From contig OZ253541.1 in NCBI GenBank assembly GCA_965262365.1, positions 5,208,001 through 5,272,000 on the forward strand: DNA of 64,000 nt. Reading direction: 5' to 3'. The DNA is from UBA6522 sp965262365. Its GTDB lineage: Bacteria; Pseudomonadota; Gammaproteobacteria; Steroidobacterales; Rariloculaceae. Shown here piece after piece: positions 36,023 through 45,952 of the stretch (its first letter is position 1; each line of letters opens with the position of its first letter). The notes beneath the pieces are model-generated. The model was not told where the DNA came from. It searched no databases and saw nothing but the letters and a program-made list of their open reading frames with translations. The position numbers were made by a program, and so were the translations under genes.

Positions 36023-37507
36023 ATGTGTCGGCGCGTGACGAGATGCCGAGTGACCGAGCGCGCTGAGAGCGGCGCCGCGCCCGCCCGCGAGAGGCGCAAA
36101 ACGATCTACGCGGTCGCCGGCCCCGCGGTGTTCCTGGCCCTCGCGGTGGCGCCGCTGGGCGGATTGCCCTACGAGATTCGTTGCAGCCTCGGCCTGCTGA
36201 TCTGGATGTCGCTGTGGTGGATCACCCGGCCGGTGCATCTCGCCGTGACCGGTTTCCTGCCGCTGGCAACCGTGGCGATCTTCAACTTCGCGCCGATGGG
36301 ACGGATCCTGCCGGCGTACGCGGCGGAACTGGTCATCCTGCTGCTGTCGGCCAACGTGCTCACCACCTGCTGGACGCGGTGGGGGCTCGACCGGCGCATC
36401 GCCCTGGGTTCGCTGATCGGCGTCGGCACCAACACCACGCGCCAGATCATGGCCTGGTTCGCCATCGGCATGATCCTGAGCGCCTTTCTGCCCAACACGA
36501 TTGTCGCCGCGACGATGATTCCCATCGTCGTGGCCATGCTGCGCTATATCGGCATCGAAGACCTGTGGGAGAGTAACCTGGGCACGGCGCTGGTGATCGC
36601 GGTGGCCTGGGGCACCAGCGCCGGCGGCGCCACGACGCCGCTGGCCGGGGCGCCGAATCTTCTGGCCATGGAGTACATCCAGGAGTTGGTCACGGGCGAG
36701 GAGTTCCTGTTTGCGTCCTGGGTGGTTCGATTCGTGCCGCTGAGCCTCGCCGTGATGCTGGTGACGTTTATCTACGTACGGTTCGCGTTCAAGCCCGAGA
36801 TCAGCGAGGTCCAGGGGACGCGCCAGTTCTTTCTGGGGGAACTGCGGTCGCTGGGCCCCATGAGCGTCCAGGAAAAGTGGGGTTTCGCGTTATTCGCGAT
36901 CGCTGCGGTCCTGGCATTCACGCGGCCGCTGTACTCGGGATTATTCCCCGCCCTCACGCCTGCGTACGCGTTCCTGAGCTGTGCCATCGTGTGCTTTGTG
37001 CTGCGCCCCCGGGGCGAAAACCTGATGACCTGGGAATACGCCCAGAAGAAGATGATGTGGGGGCTGTTCTATCTCTTCGCCGGCGGAACCGCCCTGGGCC
37101 GGGTACTCGGCGAGACCGGTACGGCCGTCTACATCGCCGACGCCCTGCTGCCCTATGCCAGCGGTGGGGGATTCGTCGCCGTGCTGGTCTTCGCGGGCCT
37201 GACATTGTTGCTGACACAGATCACGAACAATACCGCAGCCGTGGCGATCATCGTGCCCATTACCATCAGCACGTTCCAGAGCCTCGACTTGAATCCGCTG
37301 CCATTTGTCTACATCGTCGCTGCCGTCGGCAATTGCGGTTACATGCTGCCGACATCGGCGGGCGGTCCGGCCGTGGCGGCGGGTTACGGGATCAACCTGA
37401 GGACCATGGCGGTCAAGGGGTTCTGGGCTTGCCTGCTGTCGTTGTTTGCCATCGTGATCGTCGGGTATCTGCTGGCGCTTTATTGGCCGACGTTCTCGAC
37501 TGCCTGA
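36023..37507 (+). CDS. DASS/SLC13-family anion:sodium symporter
   Basis: This ~494-residue polytopic inner-membrane transporter of the DASS (SLC13) family has 11-12 hydrophobic segments. The paired substrate/sodium motifs are visible as FLPNTIVAATMIP in the first repeat and QITNNTAAVAIIVPI in the second, with GGATTPLAGAPNLLAME and TSAGGPAVAAGYG typical of the two helix hairpins. Members import di- and tricarboxylates or sulfate with sodium; the substrate is not determined. GTG/ATG starts near 36050 may be truer than 36023. Followed by the LuxR-type regulator gene. Confidence 0.85.
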   Translation: MCRRVTRCRVTERAESGAAPARERRKTIYAVAGPAVFLALAVAPLGGLPYEIRCSLGLLIWMSLWWITRPVHLAVTGFLPLATVAIFNFAPMGRILPAYAAELVILLLSANVLTTCWTRWGLDRRIALGSLIGVGTNTTRQIMAWFAIGMILSAFLPNTIVAATMIPIVVAMLRYIGIEDLWESNLGTALVIAVAWGTSAGGATTPLAGAPNLLAMEYIQELVTGEEFLFASWVVRFVPLSLAVMLVTFIYVRFAFKPEISEVQGTRQFFLGELRSLGPMSVQEKWGFALFAIAAVLAFTRPLYSGLFPALTPAYAFLSCAIVCFVLRPRGENLMTWEYAQKKMMWGLFYLFAGGTALGRVLGETGTAVYIADALLPYASGGGFVAVLVFAGLTLLLTQITNNTAAVAIIVPITISTFQSLDLNPLPFVYIVAAVGNCGYMLPTSAGGPAVAAGYGINLRTMAVKGFWACLLSLFAIVIVGYLLALYWPTFSTA

Positions 37508-37524
37508 CCCGGCCCGCCTCCCCT

Positions 37525-37538
37525 CCCCAATTTTGGGG
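37525..37538. promoter_or_regulatory. Near-palindrome CCCCAATTTTGGGG before regulator gene
   Basis: CCCCAA-TT-TTGGGG is an interrupted palindrome 18 bp after the transporter stop and ~120 bp before the regulator start. It resembles the core of the palindrome at 23035. It may be a terminator stem or an operator used for autoregulation. Confidence 0.35.
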
Positions 37539-37658
37539 GCGCCAAAAACCCGTGTTTCCGATAAGGTTTACGCGCAACGCCGCAGACACGGCTGGGGAGT
37601 AAGAGGGACGTGTACCTCGACCGTGGCGGCAAGGCCATTGATATGGACATTCGCAACA

Positions 37659-40388
37659 ATGTCAAGCCGCGGTCAAACTTCCGAAACGCCTCCGGAAGCG
37701 GGTGGAGAATCCGTCCCCGGTCAGGCGTTTCCCTGGTTGCTGCGCCAAAAGATCACCGTCCCCGACCGGGTGGCGGGGTATGTCCACCGTGACGAGCTTG
37801 TAAGCCGGGCGATGCCGACGCGCCGCCGGCTGACGGTCCTGAAGGCGTCCGGCGGTTTCGGCAAGACCACCCTGCTTGCGGAATGCTGCCGCAAGCTCCG
37901 CCAGGACGGCGTGGCCACGGCCTGGGTTTCGCTGGACGAGCAGGACGAGCCGGCGGTGCTCGACACCTACATCGCCGTCGCCTGCCACAGTGCCGGGCTG
38001 GACCTCCCCGACGTGTCGGACCCGGAGGGGACCAGCGTCGGGCCGGAGAGCCGGGTCGGGGTGGTGCTGCGCGAAATCCAGGCGCTTGGCAAACCGTTCG
38101 TGATCGCCTTCGACGAGTTGGAGCGGCTGCGCAATCCTGCCTCCGTGTCGCTATTGGAATTCCTCCTGCAACGCGGGCCGCCCAATCTGCATCTGGCGAT
38201 TGCGTGCCGGCAAATCCCGGATGGTCTGAACGTGGCCGGTGCGGTGCTGGACGGCCGGGCGGAGTTGGTGGGGACCGAAGAATTGCGATTCTCCAAAGCG
38301 GAGGTGGCCAGATTCTTCGATCTGAATCTGTCGCGCGGCGATTTGGTTGCCGAGATGGACCGTACGGCCGGTTGGCCGTTTGCATTGCGCGTTTCCCGCA
38401 ACCGGATGGAAGGCGGGGCGGGGGAGAGTACTGGCGTCGCTCAGGATATGGTGAGGAACTGGGTCGAGTCGCGGCTGTTTGCGGGTATTGGTTGGGACGA
38501 CCGGGACTTTCTCCTGGATGTCGGGTTGTTCGGTTGGATGGATGCCGCGCTGCTTGACGAAGCCCTGGAACGCACCGACTCGGGGCACAGGTTGCGTTCG
38601 ATGCGCGTTCTTGTCGGGTTGCTGGAACCGGTGAGCGGGGGTACGACCGAGAGTTGGCGGCTGCATCCGCTGGTACGCGAGCATTGCGCCGAGCGGCTGT
38701 TCCGGGAGAACCCGCAGCGCTTCCGTGCCATCCACCGGCGGATTGCCGAGGCCCTTGGCCGGCGTGGCGATTCGGTAGCGGCCATGCGTCATGCCGTCGA
38801 GGCCGGCGAGCCGGTCCTGGCCGGCGAACTCCTGGAGCGTGCCGGCGGGGTTCGCCTGTGGATCCGGCAGGGCATCGTGCAGCTTCAGGCCGCGGATCGG
38901 TGGTTGAGCGAGGACGTCATCTCGATGCGGCCGCGGCTGGCGCTGGTGCGCTGCGTGGTTCTTTTGATGGCGGGGCGCCTGGACGAGGCCCGGAAGCTCT
39001 TCCGTGAAGTGGCCGCAACACGCCCGGCCCGCGACAAAGCCGATCGCGACGCCGACTTCGATTACGCCGTGGACGATGGCATCGTTCGCGGCGTCATGGC
39101 TCTTTACGGGGGAGTAACGATTGGCTCGGAATGGTTCCGAACGCTGGCGAGCGACTACGCGCGGTTTGCGGAGTCTCAACGTCTCGATCCCCTGACGCAC
39201 GGTTTCATGGAGTATGGGCTGTGCGTTATCCACCAATTGAAGGCGGAGTTCGGTCCCGCGCTCAAGCGGCTTGCAGGCGCCCGGCAGGTCCTCGAACAGA
39301 GCCAGTACATGATGATGTACGGGCATTTGTTGCGAGGCCAGGTGGCCATGGCGCAGGGCCACGTGCGGGACGCCGAATCGCACTACCGCACGGCGCAGCG
39401 GATTGCGAAGAAGAGCTATTTGCTCGATCCCGTATCGGCGCCGCTCGCCGAGGTCATGTTGCAGGAGCTTGCGCTGGAATGTAACCGGGTTTCCACCGCC
39501 GCGGAGCTGCGCAGCGTCCCGGGCGCGTTGATGAAATATGGCGTTCCCTTCTCGAGCTTTGCCACGGCCAGTTGCCTGGCGATCGAACTGCCGCTTAGGA
39601 GCCGGCGGATGGATCAGGCGCTGACGGCGGCGGATGGCTTGCTGAAATTCGTGCGCGACGCCGGATTGACCTCGCTCGTCAGGATCCTGGCGGCGTTGCG
39701 CATTTCGGTGCTGGTGATCGCAGGGCGGGTCGGGGACGCCGGTCGGGCCTGGCGGCTGGAGGGTCTGCCGGAGGATTCGAAGGGCTGCGTGGACCTGACC
39801 GGTCAGGGTTGGAAGGAAATGGAGGCGGTGTCGTGTGCGCGCCTTCGATTGCTAACCGCAACCGAGCGGTATGAGGAGGGCCGCGTTCTGGCCCGCGAAT
39901 TGAGATCGGTTGCCGCCGAGCGACGCCTGAGGAGGACGCTGATGCGTGCTTTGGCGCTGTCTGTGGCGCTGGAACAGCGCGCCGGCGAGCCGGAGTCGGC
40001 GGTGGGGCATCTGGAGGAATTTCTGAGTCTGTTTGCCGAATCCCCCTTCGCCTGGCCGCTGGTGCAAGAGCGGGCGGATTGCGCGGCGGTGGTGACGAGG
40101 TTCCTCGATCTGAATCCGGACTCGCCTTGCCAGGAGTCCGCGCGCTCGCTTCTTGCCGCGATGCGCCGCGTTGATGGTGTCCGGGGACTGGTGCTAAGTG
40201 AACGAGAGCGGGAAATCCTGCGGCGGCTGGAGGGTCAGCGGGACAAGCAGATTGCCGCCGCGCTCGGGCTCACCGTGTCCGGCGTACGCTTTCATCTGCG
40301 CAAGCTCTTCACCAAACTCAACGTACGCACGCGAGTCGAGGCCGTAGGTCGTGCCCGGGTACTGGGCCTGATCCCGGACGATTCCTGA
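37659..40388 (+). CDS. LuxR-family regulator, MalT-like (large ATP-binding)
   Basis: ATG 37659 gives ~909 residues. The N-terminal part is a STAND/MalT-type ATPase with P-loop KASGGFGKTTLLAE (residues ~61-74), a Walker B-like FVIAFDELERL and winged-helix-like WRLHPLVREHCAERLF. A helical, TPR-like sensor region (~450-800) follows. The C-terminus is a LuxR HTH (LSEREREILRRLEGQRDKQIAAALGLTV broken across helices; RFHLRKLFTKLNVRTR). Such proteins bind an inducer and ATP, oligomerise and activate promoters. Its targets could include the transporter or the mosaic genes immediately downstream; this is inference. Confidence 0.87.
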   Translation: MSSRGQTSETPPEAGGESVPGQAFPWLLRQKITVPDRVAGYVHRDELVSRAMPTRRRLTVLKASGGFGKTTLLAECCRKLRQDGVATAWVSLDEQDEPAVLDTYIAVACHSAGLDLPDVSDPEGTSVGPESRVGVVLREIQALGKPFVIAFDELERLRNPASVSLLEFLLQRGPPNLHLAIACRQIPDGLNVAGAVLDGRAELVGTEELRFSKAEVARFFDLNLSRGDLVAEMDRTAGWPFALRVSRNRMEGGAGESTGVAQDMVRNWVESRLFAGIGWDDRDFLLDVGLFGWMDAALLDEALERTDSGHRLRSMRVLVGLLEPVSGGTTESWRLHPLVREHCAERLFRENPQRFRAIHRRIAEALGRRGDSVAAMRHAVEAGEPVLAGELLERAGGVRLWIRQGIVQLQAADRWLSEDVISMRPRLALVRCVVLLMAGRLDEARKLFREVAATRPARDKADRDADFDYAVDDGIVRGVMALYGGVTIGSEWFRTLASDYARFAESQRLDPLTHGFMEYGLCVIHQLKAEFGPALKRLAGARQVLEQSQYMMMYGHLLRGQVAMAQGHVRDAESHYRTAQRIAKKSYLLDPVSAPLAEVMLQELALECNRVSTAAELRSVPGALMKYGVPFSSFATASCLAIELPLRSRRMDQALTAADGLLKFVRDAGLTSLVRILAALRISVLVIAGRVGDAGRAWRLEGLPEDSKGCVDLTGQGWKEMEAVSCARLRLLTATERYEEGRVLARELRSVAAERRLRRTLMRALALSVALEQRAGEPESAVGHLEEFLSLFAESPFAWPLVQERADCAAVVTRFLDLNPDSPCQESARSLLAAMRRVDGVRGLVLSEREREILRRLEGQRDKQIAAALGLTVSGVRFHLRKLFTKLNVRTRVEAVGRARVLGLIPDDS

Positions 40389-40454
40389 ACGGCGCTCGCC
40401 AGAGAGGTTGTCGGCCAGGTTGGTATGTACCTGGCAGTTTGCGGCCGTCGATTT

Positions 40455-40486
40455 GTGTAGTCATGTTCGACGGAAACGAACTACAC
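40455..40486. promoter_or_regulatory. 7-18-7 inverted repeat upstream of mosaic gene 2
   Basis: GTGTAGT (40455-40461), 18-bp spacer, ACTACAC (40480-40486), followed by GATTTT. The same arms and spacing occur at 45812-45843 and 56080-56111, each 110-130 bp ahead of a mosaic gene start. A dimeric regulator site or a conserved leader hairpin is likely. Confidence 0.6.
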
Positions 40487-40597
40487 GATTTTCCGGCCAC
40501 TACACCCTTACGTATTTAGTACGCTTTTCCGGACCACGGAAGAAGTTCGTTAACCGGACTGCCATACAGGCACGCAGTAGACCGAAGAGCGCACCCC

Positions 40598-43500
40598 ATG
40601 TCGCGTTTCATTCTCCGACGCCTTGCAGTTGCGAGTCTCCTGCTTTGGAGCTTCGGGGTGCTGGCGGAGCACTACACGGTCCCATTGCTGGTGCCGGCGC
40701 CGACTACCGGGGCGCCGCAGGGCGTGGTGCGGATTCTCAACGGCACGGACGAGTCCGGGACGGTGGAGATCTACGCCATCGACGACGCCGGCACACGCTC
40801 CGGTCCCGCCACCTTCACGCTGAACGCCTCGGCGGCGGCGCAGTTCACGGCCACCGACCTGGCCGCCGGCAACGCGACCCTGGGATTGACCGGGGGTATC
40901 GGTACGGATGTGGGCGATGCGCGCCTTCAGATCGAGACGGACCTGGCCATTGTGCCTCTGGCGTTCGTGCGCGCCGCCGACGGGACGCTGAGCGCGATGC
41001 ACGACACGGTGCGCGGTGCCTCGGTCGGCGGATCGGACGGTTACACCTACGCAGTGCCGATCTTCAACCCCGCCAGCGACGCCACCCAGGTGAGCCGGCT
41101 GCGGTTGATCAATCCGGGCGATGCGGCGGCGGCGGTGACGATCGGCGGACGCGACGACAGCGGTGCGGTCGCCACCGGGGGAGACGTGACGCTGATGCTG
41201 GCAGCCGGGGGTGCGCAGACCCTGACCGCACAGCAACTGGAAGCGGGCGATACCGCCATCACGGGCCAGTTGGGCGCCGGCACCGGCAAGTGGCGGCTGA
41301 CGGTGTCTTCGGACCAGCCGCTGCAGGTGGTGAACATCGTTGCGGCTACGGCGGGGTACTGGAACAACCTTTCAACGACCGCGGTGCCGGGAGCGGCGCC
41401 GGCGGATCTTGAGTCGCTCAACGAACGATTCGTCGGGAATGCGGTTGTTTACGTCACGGGCAGCCGCCGCTTCACGCTCAATGCGCAGACGGGCGAGCGG
41501 TTCACCGAGACGGCGGAGATCGACGGTGTCTCCACCACCTACATGGGTAGCTACGACTATGCCGGGATCGGCCCTGAAGAGGGCCGATTGACGCTCACCT
41601 ACGACGACGGCGACGTGTGCGCTGCGAACCTGTACTTCTCCACGCACACGGCGGGCTGGTTTGCCTCTCACTGTACCGGCAGCGATTACCCGGCGGACGG
41701 GACGTGGTTGGGCGGGAGTTGGTCCGTTGAGGATGACGAGGACGACGGCGGTGAGGTCACCGACACCATGTACGGGGTTGATGACATGCTCCCCGGCGTA
41801 CCCGCGTCTGGTCAGTTCGAACCAGCGACGACGTCTGGTGCAAGTGTCACAGCCACCGCCGACGGCACGACGATCGAGTTGAATGACGGTGGGTACTTCG
41901 AGCTGAGCGACGGCACGAGATACACCTGCACGGCGACGGACGGATGCAGCATTGCGAATGGGACCGTCACCCAAGGCACCGTTGCCGGGCGTGCGGCGGG
42001 TGACGGCGAAGTCGATCGTTTCCCGAGTTTCCGCGGTGTAAGCAACCCGGGTGCCCAGACCTACACCGTTGGCACCGCGATCGATGCATTGACGCTGCCG
42101 GAGGGCAGCGGCGGCAACGGTACCCTGGCCTACAGCCTCTCGCCCAACGTGCCGGGGTTGACGTTCGACGCCACCGCGCGCCAGCTCACCGGCACGCCTT
42201 CCACGGCGGGCACCAACGCGATGACCTACACCGTGACGGATGAGGACGGCGACACCGATACGCTCAGCTTCACCATCACGGTGAACCCCGGCACGACCGA
42301 GACAGGATCGTTGGGCGAATGCTACGTGAGCCTGTCGGTGAGCATTGGGCAGAGCTGCACCTATCCGGGAACGACGGACGCGTTCAGCGTCAACGAACGG
42401 GGCCGGGGTTCGTTCCTGACGTTCCTGGCCGGTATCCGGATCCGGCTCACCAACTCGACAATCAACGGGCGGATCTACGACTTCGAGGCCTCGCACCAGG
42501 GCGACGGGGTGTGGCGGATCGACCGGATCGCCGGCAGTTCCGAAGTGCCCGAGACACCACCCATGACGGGCGGCGGCGGGATGGAGCCGGAGGACACCTC
42601 ACCGAGCTTCGCCGCGGATGCCGGGCCGGGTAACCAGACGTACACGGTCGGTACCGCCATCGCCACGTTGACGCTGCCGGAAGCGAGCGGCGGCGACGGT
42701 ACGCTGACCTACAGCCTGTCACCGAATATGCCGGGCCTGACGTTCAGCGCCACCACGCGCCAACTCTCCGGCACACCGACCACGGCGGCCAGCTACAACA
42801 TGACCTACACCGTCACAGATGATGACGGCGATACCGATGCGTTCAATTTCGCGATCACAGTGGCCTCCGATACGTCTACAGGGATGGACGGGGAGGCTCA
42901 GACCGGCCTGCTAGCTCTCAGCGGGTGTACCGATGGCCGCTACGTTGACGATCCCAGCGCCAATCCCGGGCTGGTCGGCGACTGCCGCGCGGTGGTCGGG
43001 TTCGCAAACGCTCTGGCAGAGGTTAATGACCTACCGGACGATCACATCCTGCGCCAATGGGGTATGAGCGAACAAGTCCAGATCGGCAGTTGGATTGGAA
43101 TCGGCGTTTCAGGTGGCCGGGTCACGCGACTTAGTCTGAATAGCAAACAACTGACGGGCCCCATTCCATCGGAGATCGGCGGGTTGACTGCCTTGCAGTT
43201 TCTGAATCTTGCCGGAAACCAATTGACCGGCGCCATTCCGACCGAGCTTGCGAGCCTGACCGGCTTGCAGTCGCTTGGTCTTAGCTACAACCGATTGACC
43301 GGCCCCATCCCTTCGGAATTTGGCGGGTTGACTGCCTTGCAGTCTCTGGATCTTGGCAGTAACCAATTGACCGGCCCCATCCCTTCGGAATTTGGCGGGT
43401 TGACTGCCTTGCAGTCTCTGTTTCTTGGCTACAACCAATTGACCGGCCCCATCCCGACCGAGCTTGCGAGCCTGACCGGCTTGCAGTCGCTTGTTCTTAG

Positions 43501-45604
43501 GGACAACCGATTGAGCGGCCCCATCCCACAGGAGCTCGGCGGGTTGACTGCCTTGCAGGTTCTGCATCTTGGCGGAAACCAATTGACCGGCCCCATCCCT
43601 TCGGAATTTGGCGCGTTGACTGCCTTGCAGTTTCTGTCTCTTGGCTTCAACCAATTGACCGGCCCCATCCCTTCGGAATTTGGCGCGTTGACTGCCTTGC
43701 AGTCTCTGTATCTTGTCCGTAACGAATTGACCGGCCCCATCCCGACCGAGCTTGCGAGCCTGACCGGCTTGCAGGTGCTTCGTCTTAGCCGAAACCGATT
43801 GAGCGGCCCCATCCCACGGGAGCTCGGCGGGTTGTCGGCATTGCAGGAGCTGAGTCTTGGCCGAAACGAATTGACCGGCCCCATCCCGACCGAGCTTGCG
43901 AGCCTGACCGGCTTGCAGACTCTGTATCTTGCCACCAACGAATTGACCGGCCCCATCCCGACCGAGCTTGCGAGCCTGACCGGCTTGCAGTCTCTGTATC
44001 TTGGCTTCAACGAATTGACCGGCCCCATCCCACGGGAGCTCGGCGGGTTGACTGCCTTGCAGGTTCTGCATCTTGGCTACAACCAATTGACCGGCGCCAT
44101 CCCACAGGAGCTCGGCGGGTTGACTGCCTTGCAGGTTCTGCATCTTGGCGGAAACCAATTGACCGGCGCCGTTCCCGCGGAACTTGGGGCTTTGATCAAC
44201 CTGACCTTGCTGGACCTCTCGTCCAACGCACTCACGGACATCTCGCTGCTGGCGCTCAACGCGCAATGGGGCGACGGCGTCCAGATCCACATATGGGGCA
44301 ATCCCCTGAACGACGAGTCGTTGGACACCCACATCCCGGCCCTTATGGCCCGGGGCGTCGCGGTCAGCCACGACGTTCGCCTCGCCGATGAGTTTCCCGA
44401 TTCCCGGCTGGTCCATGTCTACAACGACAATGTCATCGTGATGCAGGTGGACGGGGACTTGACCGCTCCCCCGACAGGCGGTTCGCTGGCCACGTACGCG
44501 GCGGACTTCTACGGATGGTTCGAGGATGACTTCGATTACCTGCTATTCGTCTCGAACTTGCCGACCTTTGAGGATCGGTCCAACTTCTACTATGCCGGCA
44601 CCTATTCCTCGGTGATGAACGACACCGACGGAATTGGAGCGTCGAAATACCTTGACAGCCGCTTCGGTTCCGCCGGCCGGCTCAGAGGCGTGGTCCACTT
44701 CCCCGATCCCACCTCCTTGCAATACGGACCGAGCCTTCATGAGCTGCTGCACGCCTGGGCGAACTTCACCGTGCCCACTGCGAACCGCGCTCACTGGGGA
44801 TTCAGCAGCGCCAACGGCCAACTCGGCGGGTTCGACATCGCAAACTTGGTGGATCTCGGCGGCGGCCGATGGAGCGCCGGCCATTTCGATACCTTCGCGA
44901 ACCACGGCAATTCCCTGCCGTACAGTCCGATCGAGCTGTATTTAGCGGGACTGCTGCCCCGTGAGGAAGTGCCCGATCTGTGGATGGCGGAAGATGGCGA
45001 GTGGCTCCTCGACGAGTTTGGCCAACAGGTGAGCACCGACGACGGCGACCTGATTTTCACCTCCGATAACGTACAAACGGTGTCCATTGCCGACATCGTC
45101 GCCGAGCACGGCGAACGCGATCCGCCCATGGCCGAGCGCCCGCATCAGCGCGCGGCGGTGATTTTTCTGGTCGACGACGATCATCTTCCCAACGCCTACG
45201 CGCTGCAAACGACAAGCGAACACGCGGCCTGGCTCAGCTTCCCGGGCAATGACGAAATATCGAGGTACAACTACTATGAAGCGACGGGCGGCAGAGGAAC
45301 GTTGACGCTGGACGGCTTGTCCGGGGTTCGCAAGAGCGAGGCGGCCGGACCGGCGGACCTGCCCGCCTCGTTCGGCGTCCCGCCGCCACCGCGTTTGACG
45401 ACTATGGATGAGCTGTGCGGTGGTTATGTGCAAACGGCGTTAATGGACGGTCTATCGTCCAAACACAAAGCGCCCGCCACACGCGTGGTTTCACTTTGCA
45501 ACGCGTCCCCGAGCGGCTCATTCGAAGTCGTACGATACCCTTGGCCAGCGCCCGGCGAGGCGGACGATCCCGGTGCCCGGGATTCCCTTGTCCCCTCGCG
45601 CTGA
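40598..45604 (+). CDS. Mosaic secreted protein 2: LRR array and HELLH zincin-like cargo
   Basis: This 1668-residue intact member starts at ATG 40598. Order: signal peptide (VASLLLWSFGVLAEH); N-module (VPLLVPAPTTG, GYTYAVPIFNPAS at the site where paralogs carry inserts); NERFVGNAVVYVTG module; GTTIELNDGGYFELSDG module; He_PIG (~42046-42290); RGRGSFLTFLAG module; second He_PIG (~42640-42870); 15 leucine-rich repeats; and a ~390-residue C-terminal domain with HELLH at 44738 (residue ~1381), a zinc-peptidase signature, in GPSLHELLHAWANF. HWGFSSANGQLGGFD and YSPIELYLAGLLP follow. It is probably an extracellular adhesin-protease-like protein. A third zinc ligand is not identified. Confidence 0.83.
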   Translation: MSRFILRRLAVASLLLWSFGVLAEHYTVPLLVPAPTTGAPQGVVRILNGTDESGTVEIYAIDDAGTRSGPATFTLNASAAAQFTATDLAAGNATLGLTGGIGTDVGDARLQIETDLAIVPLAFVRAADGTLSAMHDTVRGASVGGSDGYTYAVPIFNPASDATQVSRLRLINPGDAAAAVTIGGRDDSGAVATGGDVTLMLAAGGAQTLTAQQLEAGDTAITGQLGAGTGKWRLTVSSDQPLQVVNIVAATAGYWNNLSTTAVPGAAPADLESLNERFVGNAVVYVTGSRRFTLNAQTGERFTETAEIDGVSTTYMGSYDYAGIGPEEGRLTLTYDDGDVCAANLYFSTHTAGWFASHCTGSDYPADGTWLGGSWSVEDDEDDGGEVTDTMYGVDDMLPGVPASGQFEPATTSGASVTATADGTTIELNDGGYFELSDGTRYTCTATDGCSIANGTVTQGTVAGRAAGDGEVDRFPSFRGVSNPGAQTYTVGTAIDALTLPEGSGGNGTLAYSLSPNVPGLTFDATARQLTGTPSTAGTNAMTYTVTDEDGDTDTLSFTITVNPGTTETGSLGECYVSLSVSIGQSCTYPGTTDAFSVNERGRGSFLTFLAGIRIRLTNSTINGRIYDFEASHQGDGVWRIDRIAGSSEVPETPPMTGGGGMEPEDTSPSFAADAGPGNQTYTVGTAIATLTLPEASGGDGTLTYSLSPNMPGLTFSATTRQLSGTPTTAASYNMTYTVTDDDGDTDAFNFAITVASDTSTGMDGEAQTGLLALSGCTDGRYVDDPSANPGLVGDCRAVVGFANALAEVNDLPDDHILRQWGMSEQVQIGSWIGIGVSGGRVTRLSLNSKQLTGPIPSEIGGLTALQFLNLAGNQLTGAIPTELASLTGLQSLGLSYNRLTGPIPSEFGGLTALQSLDLGSNQLTGPIPSEFGGLTALQSLFLGYNQLTGPIPTELASLTGLQSLVLRDNRLSGPIPQELGGLTALQVLHLGGNQLTGPIPSEFGALTALQFLSLGFNQLTGPIPSEFGALTALQSLYLVRNELTGPIPTELASLTGLQVLRLSRNRLSGPIPRELGGLSALQELSLGRNELTGPIPTELASLTGLQTLYLATNELTGPIPTELASLTGLQSLYLGFNELTGPIPRELGGLTALQVLHLGYNQLTGAIPQELGGLTALQVLHLGGNQLTGAVPAELGALINLTLLDLSSNALTDISLLALNAQWGDGVQIHIWGNPLNDESLDTHIPALMARGVAVSHDVRLADEFPDSRLVHVYNDNVIVMQVDGDLTAPPTGGSLATYAADFYGWFEDDFDYLLFVSNLPTFEDRSNFYYAGTYSSVMNDTDGIGASKYLDSRFGSAGRLRGVVHFPDPTSLQYGPSLHELLHAWANFTVPTANRAHWGFSSANGQLGGFDIANLVDLGGGRWSAGHFDTFANHGNSLPYSPIELYLAGLLPREEVPDLWMAEDGEWLLDEFGQQVSTDDGDLIFTSDNVQTVSIADIVAEHGERDPPMAERPHQRAAVIFLVDDDHLPNAYALQTTSEHAAWLSFPGNDEISRYNYYEATGGRGTLTLDGLSGVRKSEAAGPADLPASFGVPPPPRLTTMDELCGGYVQTALMDGLSSKHKAPATRVVSLCNASPSGSFEVVRYPWPAPGEADDPGARDSLVPSR
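43127..44230 (+). repeat. Leucine-rich repeat array, 15 x 72 bp
   Basis: Fifteen 24-residue units of the form LTGPIPSELGGLTALQSLxL, the plant-type LRR consensus. Two unit types alternate irregularly (SEFGGLTALQ and TELASLTGLQ) and several units are nearly identical in DNA, indicating expansion by recombination. Confidence 0.88.
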
Positions 45605-45811
45605 CGGGGGGGTGCTCTCATCGCCCGGCAGTTTCAACCGGCCCTGCCGCGGGTCCCGCAGACCCGGAGTGTCCCGAACCTCAATATCAGCGGTTGCGCG
45701 ATATCGTTTCGTCGTTCGAGTAACGGCATCCATGATCGGCGGACTTTGATTCGGGCCACATTGCGGTCGCTTCTGGCCGCGATGCTTGGCGTGAACCATG
45801 GCCGTCGATTT

Positions 45812-45843
45812 GTGTAGTCATGTTCGACGGAAACGAACTACAC
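45812..45843. promoter_or_regulatory. 7-18-7 inverted repeat upstream of mosaic gene 3
   Basis: GTGTAGT (45812-45818) and ACTACAC (45837-45843) with an 18-bp spacer. The surrounding ~150 bp (from GCCGTCGATTTGTGTAG to the start codon) is nearly identical to that before 40598, so the promoter region was duplicated with the gene. The rest of 45605-45952 holds no supported gene. Confidence 0.6.
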
Positions 45844-45952
45844 GATTTTCCAACCGCTACACCCTTGCATATTTAGTACGCTATTTCGGACCGCGGAAGA
45901 ATTCGTTAACCGGGCTGCCGTACAGGCACGCAATAAACCGAAGAGCGCACCC

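Noticed and set aside
43109..44416. CRISPR-like regular repeats
   Set aside because: The 72-bp period encodes LRR units on the + strand without spacers, so it is a coding repeat.
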